A stretch of DNA of 64,000 bases, taken from positions 62,001-126,000 of the forward strand of contig FWCC01000243.1 in assembly GCA_900169235.1 (NCBI GenBank), in the 5' to 3' direction. This DNA comes from Zarea fungicola (taxonomy: Eukaryota > Ascomycota > Sordariomycetes > Hypocreales > Cordycipitaceae). The position numbers and the translations under genes are program-made. Below are positions 21,422-34,116 of the stretch, piece by piece. The stretch's first letter is position 1. The number at the start of each line of letters is the position of its first letter. The notes under the pieces are model-generated. The model was given only the letters and a program-made list of their open reading frames with translations. It ran no database searches and had not been told where the DNA came from.

Positions 21422-24400
21422 ATGTCTTTAAAACCGCCTGCGGGAGCTCCCCGACGCACATCCAGCCTACTTCATCGTTTTCGCCGGCTGGATTCGTCAC
21501 CGATCGAGGAAGAAGAGGGGCATAGACTCGGGATTCATGAAGTTACAGGAAATATCACAACACCAATAGTCACCATCATATTTATTCATGGGCTTGGCGG
21601 GCACCCTATTAGGACCTGGCGCTATTCATCTCAACAAGAAAGCAAAGTAGGTCCTGCCAGTGAGCTCTGCATCGCCCGCAATTCTATCCTCGCTACCAAA
21701 CCTGACAGCCGTACCTAGTTTTGGCCGCAATGCTGGCTTCCACAAGAGCCAGGCATGCAAATGGCACGCATTTGCGTATTCGGCTATGCGGCCGAGTTCG
21801 CTACGACAACTGAACGGACGTCCACTATTACTGATTTCTCCAAAGCTCTTATTCTGGATCTGCTTACAAGCAAGCTGGCGGATGTGCCGATAATATTCGT
21901 GTCTCATTCTATGGGAGGACTTATTGTGAAAAAGGTATGCTTCTTACTTTAGCTTCCTGCACAAGGGTGAAGGGCTCACGCACGAGTTGTAGGCCTACAT
22001 GCTTGCCGTTCAAGACAGCACATACGCTGGCGTCGCACACTCCATCTCGCGAGGCGCCATGATATTCCTTGCGACACCCCATCGAGGCTCGGAGAGCGCC
22101 ACGGCTCTCCACGCCCTTTTGTCTGCAACAATCGGATCCAAAGCTTTCATTGAAGAAATAAAAAGCAAATCTGGAACAATAACCGCCATCAATGAAGATT
22201 TTAGACACTACGCCAAAGGTCTTACACTCTGGTCGTTTTACGAAACTCGCCCAACTGCAACTGCCGCTGGGCGCTCTGCGGTGAGACTGCTCCATGCACA
22301 TCCGAGCCGTGGTCCTCCATTTGCTAACTACTATTCAAGTTGCTCGTAGATAAAAGTACCGCAGTCTTAGGATATGAGAACGAAGGATCGTCCCAGCTAG
22401 AGGGTGATCACCGCTCAATTTGCAAATTTGAATCCAGAGACGCTCCAGGCTACAAGACAATTAAAAATCTACTTCTGCACACTATTGAGACAAACATCGC
22501 CAATCCAGACAAACAAATATCGGATAAAAATTCAAAAACAATACTTGCATCGGCCTATCCCCCTGAATATACCACGGCACCGGAGCCGAAGCAAGCAGGA
22601 CCTCGAAGACATAGTCTGGCTGTGAAACAGCTGTCTGCCATTTTGGGGCAAGAAGATACAAATGCAGAAAATCTACTCTTCTTTCGCGACAGTCGCGTAG
22701 TAGGAGACTCTTGCAAATGGATATTCAATAAAGAAAGCTTCAAATGGTGGCTTAATTCGAAATCAGCACTCTCTGGCCAGTATCTGTGGCTGAATGGACC
22801 ACCTGCGGCTGGCAAATCCGTTCTTGTGAGCGCCATCATTGATCAGCTGCAAAGCGAAGGAAAGATGGTCGCATTCTACTTTTTCCGAAGAAATAACATG
22901 ACTGGACGATCAACACGCTCGTGTCTCCTGTCCATTATAGCGCAAATGTCAATGTACTCTGCGGAGTTCTACGACAAGTTGGTCGAGATTGATTCCGAGC
23001 AAACAAAAGTCCATTCAATGCCGACTCGAGTCCTCTGGCAAAAGGTATTTGTTGACACGCTGTTCGAATTAAAGGATACGGCTTTACAGCAGTGGCACTG
23101 GATCATCGATGCTCTTGACGAGGCGGATGCGCCAGCCGAGCTCATCGCGCTCATCGGCAAGGCCAAATCACAGACGCCAATTAACATTCTCATTGCGTCG
23201 CGACAGGCTATGGATATAAAGCGTAGCCTTCAAACTTCGTAAGATCCCCAATTTTCCTCTTTTCTGTTTTTAAACGACTGCTTACAGTTAGCCCAAAACA
23301 AAAGTGTACCGAAGCATGCGCTACAGCTCGAGCAGATCGAGCCCGCCGACACAAAGGATGACATGGCCGCGCATGCCCGACATGAGCTTGAATCGCTTCC
23401 CTTTGAGAAGCAAGAGATTGAAAACATTGTCACCATGATTGTCACAAAGTCTCAAGGGATTTTTCTCTGGGTTCGGTTTGCAGTGGAGGAAATTCTCGCG
23501 ACCGCCCACACGATTGAAGGGGTGTATGAAGCTCTGGAAGCGATGCCATCCGAAATGACGAGCTTCTTTGAGCAAATTCTCGACGGCATGTCCACAATGC
23601 GGGACAGTAACAAGAAGATTGCAAAAGCGATACTGCAGAATACGGTCTGCGCCATGAGACCATTGAGGACGACAGAACTCCAAGCGGCGCTTACTCCCAC
23701 ATTCGGTCGCCTGGCGAGTCTGGACTACACAATCGGCCAAGTGTGCCCCCATCTCATCAAAGTGGACGAATCCTCAAACCTGGTACAGCTCATTCATGAA
23801 ACAGTACGAGAGTTCCTGCTTCAGTGTGAAGGTTCAGAGTTTTATGTCGACAGTTTGCATGCACACCATCATTTTACCCAGGTTTGCCTTGGAGTCTGGA
23901 GCGAAAGTGTGTTTTCGTCTCCGATCAGCAGCTGTGCCTCGCGTCCGCGTGACGCTGCAGAGCTCAACGCTATCCATCCACTGTTGTGTTACTCTGCCAC
24001 TTCGTGGTTTGACCATCTGCAAGCCGCTGTTATTGATAAACCGCTTGAGTTGGTAGTATGTGATTTTCTTCGCACATCCGTGCTATCATGGGTTGAGGCA
24101 GTGGGGTTACTAGGCGATTTGACGCTGCTTATTGCGGCGGCTCTTGGACTGGAGGCGGCAATGATGCAGTCCCCGCTCATCAGCTATGCCGACAAACGAT
24201 TGTTATCTGGCTGGGCAGTCGACTTGGTCCGTATCGCACCAAAGTACGGCCGGAATATTATTTCGTACCCCTTCTCTATACACAAATTGCTTCCCCCATT
24301 CTGTCCGTTTAAGACACAGATTGGCTCGCAGTTTGGTTCAGTTGGCGACATTAGCATTGTCGGTGGTGGACTGAGAAACTGGGATGATTGTCTTGCTCAC

Positions 24401-26362
24401 ATCACGGTGGCACGAGATGGTGATCTCTGCAAGCTTCTTGTAAGCAGTAGCGCATATGTGGCTGTTACACTCTCTAGAGGCAACGGAGTTGCGGTGCTGT
24501 ATGATGCCGAGACTTGCCAAGAGCTTCGGCGTATAAGCCACGGTGAACGCATTTCCGCCATTCATATTAATGCTACAGGTGAATACATTGTTACCGGCGG
24601 TCCTCGTTTCATCAAGACATGGAGCATTAAAACAGGTGAAATGGTTGCAACCCTTCCGAATCCACGGGGATCACGCTGTCTGGCGGTTGCATTTCGCTCA
24701 GACAGCAAATCTGTTGCGATTTTCAGGTCAAATGACGTTTTTGCAATCTGGGATCTTCGACAGAATACCGTCCGTGAATCCTGCCTCGAGCGACAATCTG
24801 TACAAGGAAAATACCGAGGCTCACCTTGGGATGTGGTTTTCGACAAAGATGTCACCATGATCAGCCTCACATACAAGGGATGGCCGATCGAGGTGTGGGA
24901 TATTGACCGAGTGGAACTTAAATACACCCTCCCAACTGGAAGTCCTTATGCATCTTGCTTAAATCCCCATAGCAGTGATGTGTATGGCATTGATCATGCA
25001 GGCATCATCTCGCGTCTGGATGTGGAGACAGCGGAGACAACACAGATCCAAACGGAGGCTCATGTCGCCGTATGCAACCCCAGTGGCACGCTTTTGGCGA
25101 CCGGTGACCCAGGGGGGGTTCTAAAGTTCTTTACAGCAGACACCATGGAGCTCCTTTACAAAATTGACAAGTACTCCGATATGATAACCGGATTGTGTTT
25201 CAGTCCCGACGGAACGAGGCTTTACGATATTCGGTCCTCACATTGCAATGTTTGGATTCCCGAGGTTCTGCTTGTCAGTGTCCGAGAGGACTCCTCCGTA
25301 AGTGGGATAGGGTCTGAGAATAGTGGTTTGAGCCGAGCGCCGGCGGATCCCGTAATTGAATCTACAAACGCTCTTATCAACATTACTACACTGGCCTGCG
25401 ACCCAACTGGGGGCTACGTCTGCTGCGGAAAGAGCAACGGCGCAATGGTTCTTTATCATACACAAAGTGGGCAACCGCTACAGCAGCTATACACACATGG
25501 CCCTACCCTTGGTGTTCAAGCGCTGTACTGGTCCACCGACGACTCACTAATTGCATCCGTTGATTTGTCTCGCAGAGTCATTGTAGCGCGTCTTCATCAG
25601 ACATCGTCCACGAAGTGGTCATGCGAGATCGAGAAGGATTTCAACCTCGGTCACTCAATAGGTGGAGGCGTGCAACAGCTTCTTATTAGCCCGGATGGGA
25701 CTCGCCTTATGGCATCGTCTCAGAGTCTTCACAGAGTTTTTGACTTGACTACCGGACAAGAAGTATCACAGCGGCCGGCCAGTGACGAGAGCAACACGGA
25801 AGTTTGGCTCACAAATCCCCAACAACCTGAGCAAATTATCCTGTTAGGTCTCTCAGTTGCTAGAATCTTCCAATGGGACACATTTGAAGAGTTGACGACA
25901 GACACTGGAATTTGTCTACAACATGAGCTGGCATCCGAGTGGATGTCCAAGAGGGTCAAGACCCAGGCTTTTCCAAGCAAAGACGGCAAGGCAATCATCA
26001 TTGAATGGTCAACCTTGGAGCGAAACAGCCTGACCAGATGCAGCACATGGAAAACGGCGGATTTCTGCACCTCTGCGGATATCATCCAGGAAATGTGCAA
26101 TTGGCATCATTTGCGGCTCGATAGTGTGGTGGGCGCTTTTCGACACCAGGTAGTCTTCCTTGACCAGGAACTCTGGCTCTGCAGCTCTCCCTGCGACAAT
26201 AACAAAGAGACTACCCGGCACTTTTACATGCCAATGGATTGGCTGAATACAAGTGATGAAAGGCTAGCTTTAGTTACCAGATCTGGCGAGTTTGTATATG
26301 CAAAGCATGGCGAGATTGTGGTAGTTAAGTGTGGCATGAGAAGCAACCAAGGTCTTGTATAG
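21422..26362 (+). CDS. NLR-like STAND protein: SesB-type hydrolase, NACHT, WD40-like repeats
   Basis: Large signal-transducing NTPase of the fungal NLR group linked to heterokaryon incompatibility and cell death. Exons: 21422-21646, 21719-21934, 21993-22280, 22340-23238 and 23305-26362, about 1561 aa if the last join is right. The N-terminal SesB/lipase-like domain has FIHGLGG, the nucleophile elbow VSHSMGG (Ser139) and FLATPHRGS. The NACHT domain has Walker A GPPAAGKS (396-403) and Walker B WIIDALDEAD (Asp500). After a helical part ending in the LIHETVREFLL block, residues from about 890 to the end are divergent WD40-like repeats (for example GEYIVTGG...KTWSIKTGE, FAIWDLR, VEVWDID). The strongest intron before the last exon (GTAAGA...TTACAG, 23239-23287) breaks the frame; a later acceptor at 23304 rescues it. 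So this is an intact gene with an unusual acceptor, or a recent pseudogene. Confidence 0.85.
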
Positions 26363-26557
26363 GCATGCTTTATGAAAACAATGCCATTGTAAAAATGTTT
26401 TATTAGTCGGCTCATAAAGCACAGCAGGTTCATCCAGTAATAATAGCAGTAGAACACAAATGCTACCACGCATTACATGGCGAGGGATTGTCATGAATGA
26501 AGAAAATGTAAAACGCCAAATAAATTCGCCCAAAATACAATGAATATAAACACCATT

Positions 26558-27379
26558 TTATAACTTGCTCGTTCGCTTGGACTGCGCATGCCACTGCTTA
26601 TTGATCTGGTTATTCTGCCATATACTCCATGCCGCTATCCCCAGCGCCAGCGGCGGACAAGCCAGCAGCGCCCACGACCACCACTCGGGGCTCCTGGCCT
26701 TGAGCTTGGCCATTTCCTCGTTGAGGCTCTTCTCCAGCTCCTCGCGCGAGCCGTCGTTCCACAGCACCACGCCGTTGCCCTCGCCGCGCGCCGCGCACCG
26801 CGCCGCCTTGTCCCGCACGTCGCCCTGGCTGCGCACCCGATTCTCCGCGTCCTCGCGGCTCAGGTGCGGGTCGCGCGCCATGAGCCGTCGCAGCTGCGTG
26901 TCCGGGTCGCGCACGGCGACGACCACGGTGACGCCGCAGAAGCGGTCGAGCCCGCCCTCAAAGAGCAGCGGGACGTCGAGCACGACGGCCCAGTGCCCGC
27001 GGAGGTAGCTGCCCACGACGGCCTTGAACATTTCCTTGCGCACCGCCGGGTGGACGATGCTATTGAGAACGGCACGGTCCTTTTTCAGGGCATCGGTGTC
27101 GCCAAAGACGCGTCGGCCCAGCGCGGGACGGTTCAGGGGGCGCCCCCTGCCAGAGGGGCCGTCGGCGGGCATCGTGTCGGACGGTTCGACGAGGAGGTCC
27201 GGCGTCGTCGAGGCAAAGTGCCGGACGATGGCGGCATAGCCGGGCGTGCCGGGCTCGACGACCTTGCGCGCGAGCAGGTCGGCATCGATAATGGGGATAT
27301 TGTGCGGCGCGCTGGTGAGCAGCGATGAGACGGTCGACTTGCCCGTCGCAATGGAGCCTGTGAGGCCGATGAGGAGCAT
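26558..27379 (-). CDS. cab5: dephospho-CoA kinase
   Basis: Last step of coenzyme A synthesis: phosphorylates the 3'-hydroxyl of dephospho-CoA using ATP. Single exon of 273 aa from the ATG at 27379. The N-terminal P-loop is GLTGSIATGKST. The substrate-binding segment IIDADLLARKVVEPG follows, then the NSIVHPAVR and VLDVPLLFEGGLD motifs and the lid arginine in RRLMARDPHLSREDAENR. A ~20-residue hydrophobic stretch (WWSWALLACPPLALGIAAW) near the C-terminus is followed by a short basic tail, so a tail anchor in a membrane is likely, as in fungal and animal homologues. The coding sequence is very GC-rich. A poly-T run with two unknown bases lies seven bases upstream of the start, so the 5' context is uncertain, but the P-loop placement supports this ATG. 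Confidence 0.93.
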   Translation of the reverse strand: MLLIGLTGSIATGKSTVSSLLTSAPHNIPIIDADLLARKVVEPGTPGYAAIVRHFASTTPDLLVEPSDTMPADGPSGRGRPLNRPALGRRVFGDTDALKKDRAVLNSIVHPAVRKEMFKAVVGSYLRGHWAVVLDVPLLFEGGLDRFCGVTVVVAVRDPDTQLRRLMARDPHLSREDAENRVRSQGDVRDKAARCAARGEGNGVVLWNDGSREELEKSLNEEMAKLKARSPEWWSWALLACPPLALGIAAWSIWQNNQINKQWHAQSKRTSKL

Positions 27380-27385
27380 GGTGCC

Positions 27386-27406
27386 TTTTTTTTTTTTTTT
27401 TTTTNN
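27386..27406. other. poly-T run ending in a 2-base assembly gap (NN)
   Basis: Nineteen T followed by two N at 27405-27406, just before the dephospho-CoA kinase start. It reads as an unresolved homopolymer in the assembly. Confidence 0.9.
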
Positions 27407-27461
27407 ATTGGGGGGAGGGACGGTTGATCGGATTGGGGGGAGGGACGGTTGATCGGATTGG
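27407..27461. repeat. 25-bp tandem repeat, about 2.2 copies
   Basis: Two identical 25-bp units (starting ATTGGGGGG, ending TTGATCGG) at 27407-27431 and 27432-27456, plus a partial third. It adjoins the NN gap, so true copy number is unknown. Confidence 0.85.
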
Positions 27462-29792
27462 CAGGTAGCGGGGCGACCAGTATCCTCTGGAGCTAGCCGG
27501 GTCCAGTCAATTCGCATGCGAGGTCCGGTGATGGACGGGAGGAAAATGAATGAGGCGTTGGTGAGATTGGGTGAGATTAAAGAAGCTTTGCGAAACGAAA
27601 CGCCGCCACGCTACTTTGACTTGGTGGAGGTGGAGCCGAGGCTACGACATCGACAGTGGTCAGCTAGTTCGGCTTCAACAGTAAGACGGCATCATGTATG
27701 GGGAAATGCACTCTCCCATATTAGGGAAATTTTCTTAGCCTTTTTTCTTCCATGATTTCATGTGCCACGACGGTTTCCCGTAAGACGAGTAATGACCGTT
27801 GCGACGGACACTCCCCCAGGCTTCCGACAGACCGTCGACTGTCTGTCCTCGCGCACAAGGCATGTGGAAACACGTTCTGTGAAAGTAAATATCAAGGTAA
27901 ATGTACATAACGTTGAATGTATAGTTGCAGTAAATAGTAATGCTTTGCCATGTTATAAATAAAAGCAGAGTCAAATCTCTGCTACAGGTTGGTATTTGCT
28001 GAGCGACTGGCCGACAGAGTCTCTTGCTTTCTTGGGGTTCTGACACCGACTTTGTTCTTCTCACAACAAACCCTGCCAATATCGTTGTCAAAAGATTGAT
28101 AAACTAATTGCACCACGTTGAAAATCTCACCCATCCGTGGGTCAGCGCAGGGGTCCGAAGACTGCTCAGATATTGGCGCAACTGTCTCAGCCGCTGGATA
28201 ATCGGCACTGGGGCGGGGGCGCCCCTTTTATATATTATGTTCTCCTTGGGACTGCCAACCGTGTCTTTGACTCAAGGAAAACTCTACGTACTTGGTTGTA
28301 TAAGAGCCATCGGATGCGTCAGCTAGACAACCTTGTCATCATTGTGAATTGCCCTTATTGGTGCTTGTTGTCAAACCGGGGCAGCTAACCATTTCAGGCT
28401 CCTGTTTACCCTTCAGACGACAAAGATGCAGCTAAACTGCCACATGGCTACCAGGATTCCGAGACTCGTATTTGACCAATATGTCGGCTCCAATTGTGGA
28501 ATAGCCTGAATTGTAGTCACGTCGACTCATCATTAAAATGTGACGAACTGTGCAAGATATCGTTTCTGGTCCCACAGTGAAATCGGTTATGGTTGCCGTC
28601 GGGTTTCGCGTCCTGCTCTTAGATTTCTCTCGATGGCCCCGAGATAACCCTCCTGAAGTCCGTGCCTGCGGGTATTCCGGCACCGCCCCGATGCACCTAC
28701 ACCAGAATCAGATTGGAGCCGCTCTTGGTTTTTGTGATTAGTTTTCTTCTTCCCGAACCGTGCGGCTTTCCCGCTTTTTTATCGATGTGGCGTATCAGCG
28801 TTACGTATCCTCTACTATTGATACGAGCAGAGTTAGTGCCTGTTGGCAGGACCTTGTACATGCTTCGGAGGGGTACAACTTTTGCATCTTATTATTGTCT
28901 CAATGGGTTCAAATCGCAGCATTTCTATGTTATTAAGAAGATGCTGATTCACTATGGACTACTCACTACTGAGTCACGTTTCTTCCTCGGCAAACCAAAC
29001 ACATTCACCCAAATCCAATTTCCAACAACCGTTAGTAAATGCGTAGCGGCAAAAAGATAATCGTCATCAGTCTTCTAGAAGCTTACAGGGAGTCAACAAG
29101 CCACACCCGCAACCTCCTGACAAGCCCCCTCACGATACCATTGACCACGATTTTATTCCAGGCAGGGTACTCCGTGCGACAAGTAATTATCTGCTTACCG
29201 GGAAAGCGCTAAGAGATAAAATAAGAATAAAACAAAAGCTACACTTAACTAACTCACATGGCCTCACACACGGAACACACGTGTACACCATCCCAGTTTG
29301 CTGTAGCGCTTGCATGCACATTGCTGAATTCCGGTTCGCGTAGGCGAGGTTCGCTTCCGGAACTCGCACTCGACCACATCCCTTGTTGCCGGATGTGACA
29401 AGGTATCAACATACAGTCTTGTTGACAAGAAACAGCGGGCCATCATCCTATCACATCGCGCAGCGACCAAATGTCCATGCCCAAAGGCCTTTGGGGCTGG
29501 AACGTGGCGCTTCTTCCGCTGGGCGGCCTCAGGTTCAGAGTCGCAGTTGGCTCCGCCGCATATTACGACGTTTCTAGTATTCAAAGCGTCTGACTGGGTC
29601 TAGTATCTATGTAAATAGCAGTTTATAGCCATTGTGAGAAAGAGACGTCCGTTACACCGTCGTGGTTTCACGATACTGAATCGCTCTGCCGTTGCTACTA
29701 TAAGTTCGGTTGGCATTTGCCTACGTTTGTTTTTTCTGCTTTCTTCTCTCTGTCCTAATTAGACGTCTTCTTTTGACGCAGAAAGAAAAAGT
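27462..29792. other. gene-free stretch, upstream of the ABC transporter
   Basis: About 2.3 kb with only short scattered open frames and no recognisable domain. The first few hundred bases should contain the dephospho-CoA kinase promoter and the last few hundred the ABC transporter promoter. Confidence 0.45.
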
Positions 29793-32700
29793 ATGGACTC
29801 TTCGCGCCAACCTGAGGGCGCCACCGCCAAGATGGATGAAAAAGCCACCCAAACTCAGGAACAAACAGCTCAGGATAAAAAGTCTTCTGGGCATCCTTAC
29901 TTTGTAAGAGAGTTTAAACGGAGCAATTATTGACGAATAATTCTAATTACAATAATGTGCAGCGAATATTTGGCTATGCTGGCTCGCTTGAATACACGAT
30001 GCAAGGCATTGCCATCGTCGCTGCGATGGCCTCTGGGGCTGGCATCGCATTGCAGAATCTCATCTTTGGCAGCTTTGTTACCATCATGACCGAATTCGTG
30101 ACCCAAAAAGCTACAGCAGACGAGTTTCGAAGCCATGCCGGTAAACTTGCGTATGTTCCTACTCATCAGCCCTCTTCCGCCAAGAGTTGGAAACAGACAC
30201 TAACACAGCTGGGACGCCAGACTTTATTTTGTCTACCTCGGAATCGGTCGATTCTTTCTCTCCTACACGTACAACACCCTACTCACGTACTCATCCTACC
30301 GCATCGTTCGCAACATCCGCACGGCCTATCTCCGCTCCGCCCTCAGCCAGGAAGTCGCCTACTTTGACGTCGGCTCTGGCGGCTCCATCGCCACGCAGGC
30401 CACCAGCAACGGCCGCCTCATCCAGGGCGGCATCTCTGAGAAGCTCGGACTTACATTCCAGGGCATGGCAGCCTTTGTAACCGCCTTTGCGGTGGCCTTT
30501 GCCACCAACTGGAAGCTCACCCTGATTACACTGTGCATCGCCCCGGCCATCATCATCGCCATGGGCACCGTCGGCAGCCTTCAGGCCGGGATTGAGGAGC
30601 AGATTCTGGACGTGCATGCACAGGCCAACGCCTATGCTGAAGATGTATTAGGTAGCGCGAGGACGGTACATGCTTTTGGGATGCGCTCGCGACTCGTCGC
30701 GAAGTTTGACGTGTTTCTCAAAGAGGCGCACCGTCTGGGTAATAAGAGTTCGGCCTTGTTTGGCGGTCTGTTTGGAGCAGACTACACAATCATTTATCTC
30801 GGGTTTGGTCTTGCATTTTGGCAAGGCGTGCACATGCTCTCCAGAGGCGAAATCAAGAATTCCGGTCAGATTTTTACGTAAGTCATTCCATTCTCTTTTA
30901 AAAGTAATTTATTGCATCTTTGCTAATGTTGGTTAAGTGTACTGCTGTCTGTCATCATTGCTGCGATTAGCTTGACCAACCTCGCTCCAACACTGATCGA
31001 ATTCACACGCGCCTCAACCGGTGCCGCGCAGATGTTTGAGCTGATTGACAGAAAATCCAACATAAATGCTTTTGATCAATCCGGCGACCGACCTGAGGAG
31101 ACAGACGGCGATATTGAAATTGACAACATCAAATTCGCCTACCCGACCAGACCGGATACGATTGTGCTTGACGACTTTAGTCTAAAGGTACCTGCTGGCA
31201 AGGTCACTGCTCTTGTAGTAAGTCCAGTTACCGCTTCAATGCAATATTTATGATGAATTTCACTCACCAAAGTACCAGGGTCAAAGTGGCTCAGGAAAGA
31301 GCACCATTGTTGGGCTTTTGGAACGCTGGTATGACCCCATCTCCGGAACCATCAAGCTCGATGGCCGTCCAATTGAGCGGCTCAACCTGAACTGGCTGCG
31401 CAAGAATATCCGCCTCGTTCAGCAGGTAAGTAGTCCATATCCCGTCCTTGGTAGATTAGCACTGACATAAATAATAGGAGCCTGTTTTGTTCCAAGGCAC
31501 CGTGTATGACAACATTGCCAACGGTCTTGTCGGAACGCCCTGGGAAAACGAATCAAAGGCTGAGAAAATGTCCCGCGTTCAGGAAGCCGCCAAAATCGCC
31601 TTTGCGCACGATTTCATATCGACCTTGCCAGAAGGGTACGACACGCAAATTGGCCAGCGAGGTGGCTACCTTTCCGGCGGCCAGAAGCAGCGTGTTGCCA
31701 TTGCCCGCAGCATCATCTCCCAACCCAAGGTCCTTCTCCTCGACGAAGCCACCAGCGCGCTCGACCCTCACGCCGAGGGTGTCGTCCAGGAGGCTTTGGA
31801 TCGCGCCTCCAAAGGCCGCACCACCATTGTCATTGCCCACAAACTGGCCACCATTCGGAAAGCCGACAACATTGTCGTCATGTCCAAGGGCCACATCGTG
31901 GAGCAAGGCACGCATGAGACTCTGCTCGCTGCCGAGGGCGTCTATGCCAACCTCGTCTCCGTTCAGGATCTTGCTGTTACTGGGAGCGACTCGGACTCGG
32001 ATGGTGATGACACGGACGCGACGGTCATTAATCAAGGCGACGTGGTCATTGACCCTGCTGATCTCAAGCGAACACTGACTCGTCAGAACACCGATGCGGA
32101 ACTCTGCGTGGAAAAGGAGGAAGACCAAGACAGCTATGAGCACTACAAGCGACTTGGTCTCGTTGGAGTCATTGTGCGCCTGGTGAAGGAGAGCCCGGAC
32201 CTCACTTGGGCGTACGTCTTGACAATTGTCGGGTGCATCGGCGCCTGTGCTGCGTTCCCTGGCCAGGCCATTCTGGTCGCCAACACTGTCGAGGTCTTTA
32301 CCCTAACAGGAACTGCCATGCTTCACAAGGGCGACTTTTATGCTTCCATGTTCATCGTTTTGGCTGCTGGGTGTTTTGCATCGTACTTTGTCCTCGGATG
32401 GGTCACCAATGTCGTGGCGCATGTAAGTCAATCTCCTCACCTTCCGCCAACTTCTCGTCCGATTTGTCGTTCTCGCGTATGCATACTAACTAATTATTTT
32501 TCCTTCACCAGACGCTGTCACACAAGTTCCGTCGGCAAAGCTTAAACGATATGCTGCGTCAGGACTTGCAATTCTTCGATCGACCGGAGAACAACACCGG
32601 CTCGCTGGCGAGCCTCGTGGACAGCAACCCGCAGTCCATCCTGGAGCTCATGGGAATCAACGTCGGCCTCATCTTTGTTGCTGTTCTCAACGTGGTGGGA

Positions 32701-34116
32701 TGTAGTACTCTCGCCATTGCCTACAGCTGGAGACTAGGCCTCGTTGCCGTCTTCGCCGGTATGCCACCCTTGCTCATCTGCGGCTGGCTCAAGGTCCGCT
32801 TCGACTCCAGACTGGACGACCAGCTCTCGGACCGGTACGCAAAGAGCGCCGCCATTGCGTCCGACGCCGTGACGGCGATCCGCACTGTATCATCGCTCGC
32901 GATCGAAGAGACTGTCTTGGAGCGGTATACCGAGGAGCTGGACCAGGCCGTCCGGGGTTCGTTGAAGCCGCTCATGTCCGTGATGGTCTGGTTCGCTCTC
33001 ACACAGGCGATAGAGTACTGGTTCCTGGGTCTCGGTTTTTGGTATGGGTGCCAGCTGCTATCGCGCGGTGACATTTCGCTCTTTAACTTCTTCGTCGCCT
33101 TTATGAGCGTATTCTACTCTGCACAGGCAACTGCCATGTTCTTTCAGTATTCCACCAGCATAACAAAGGGCACGAATGCGGCTAATTACCTATTCTGGCT
33201 CCATGATTTGCAACCAGCTGTGAGGGAAACCGAGGAAAACAAGAACAACGGCCCTGGTGCTGCGTCGCCCATCTCCATGGAAAGTCTGCGCTTTGCGTAC
33301 CCGCTGCGACCGCAGTCATCTGTTCTTAAGAGCATCAATCTTGAGGTATGTGTAACTGCATTGTGGTGAATGAGTGTGTTTTGCAATGTGCGACAGCGTG
33401 TAACTGACAACTTTTGTGAATCACAGATTAAAAAGGGCCAGTTCGTGGCCTTTGTGGGAGCCTCTGGCTGTGGCAAGTCGACCATGATTGCCATGCTCCA
33501 GCGCTTCTACGACCCCGTCACCGGGAGCATCAAAATTGACAGCAAAGACCTGAGCATCCTCAACCCGGTCCTCTACCGCCGCGCCGTGTCCCTCGTGCAG
33601 CAAGAGCCTACCCTCTTCCAAGGCACCATCCGGGAGAATATCGCCCTGGGCGTCGACGCATCAGACCTCCCCGACTCCGAGCAGGCAGCCCATGTCTCGG
33701 ACGCGGACATTGAGGCGGCGCTGCGGGCCGCCAACGCGTGGGATTTCGTCTCGTCCCTGCCAGAGGGCGTGCACACCGCCGCCGGGGCCAACGGCACGCA
33801 GCTCTCGGGCGGCCAGCGCCAGCGCATCGCCATTGCGCGCTCGCTGATCCGCGACCCCAAGATCCTGCTGCTGGACGAGGCCACCAGCGCGCTCGACACG
33901 GAGAGCGAAAAGATTGTGCAGGGTGCGCTGGCGGAAGCTGCCAAGGACGGCGACCGCATCACCGTGGCTGTTGCGCACAGGCTCTCGACAATTAAAGATG
34001 CGGATGTCATCTGTGTGTTTTACGGGGGAAGAATTGTAGAGAAGGGAACCCATGCAGAGTTGGTTGCACTTGGCGGCATGTATCGCAAGATGTGCGAGGC
34101 GCAAAATTTGGACTAG
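29793..34116 (+). CDS. ABC transporter, ABCB/MDR type (full-length, TMD-NBD-TMD-NBD)
   Basis: Predicted ATP-driven exporter of lipophilic compounds or drugs in the plasma membrane. Eight exons: 29793-29903, 29963-30150, 30221-30877, 30938-31217, 31279-31425, 31478-32422, 32512-33345 and 33427-34116; frame continuous for 1283 aa, the normal size. NBD1 has Walker [10 protein letters not shown] (from residue 413), LSGGQKQR and Walker [13 protein letters not shown]. An acidic Ser/Asp-rich linker ([11 protein letters not shown]) follows. NBD2 has [17 protein letters not shown] and [12 protein letters not shown]. Two sets of about six membrane segments precede the NBDs. The exon 4/5 boundary falls immediately before the Walker A glycine. 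The nearest relatives by memory are fungal MDR1/Pmd1 proteins; the cargo is unknown and no biosynthetic cluster is adjacent. Confidence 0.94.
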
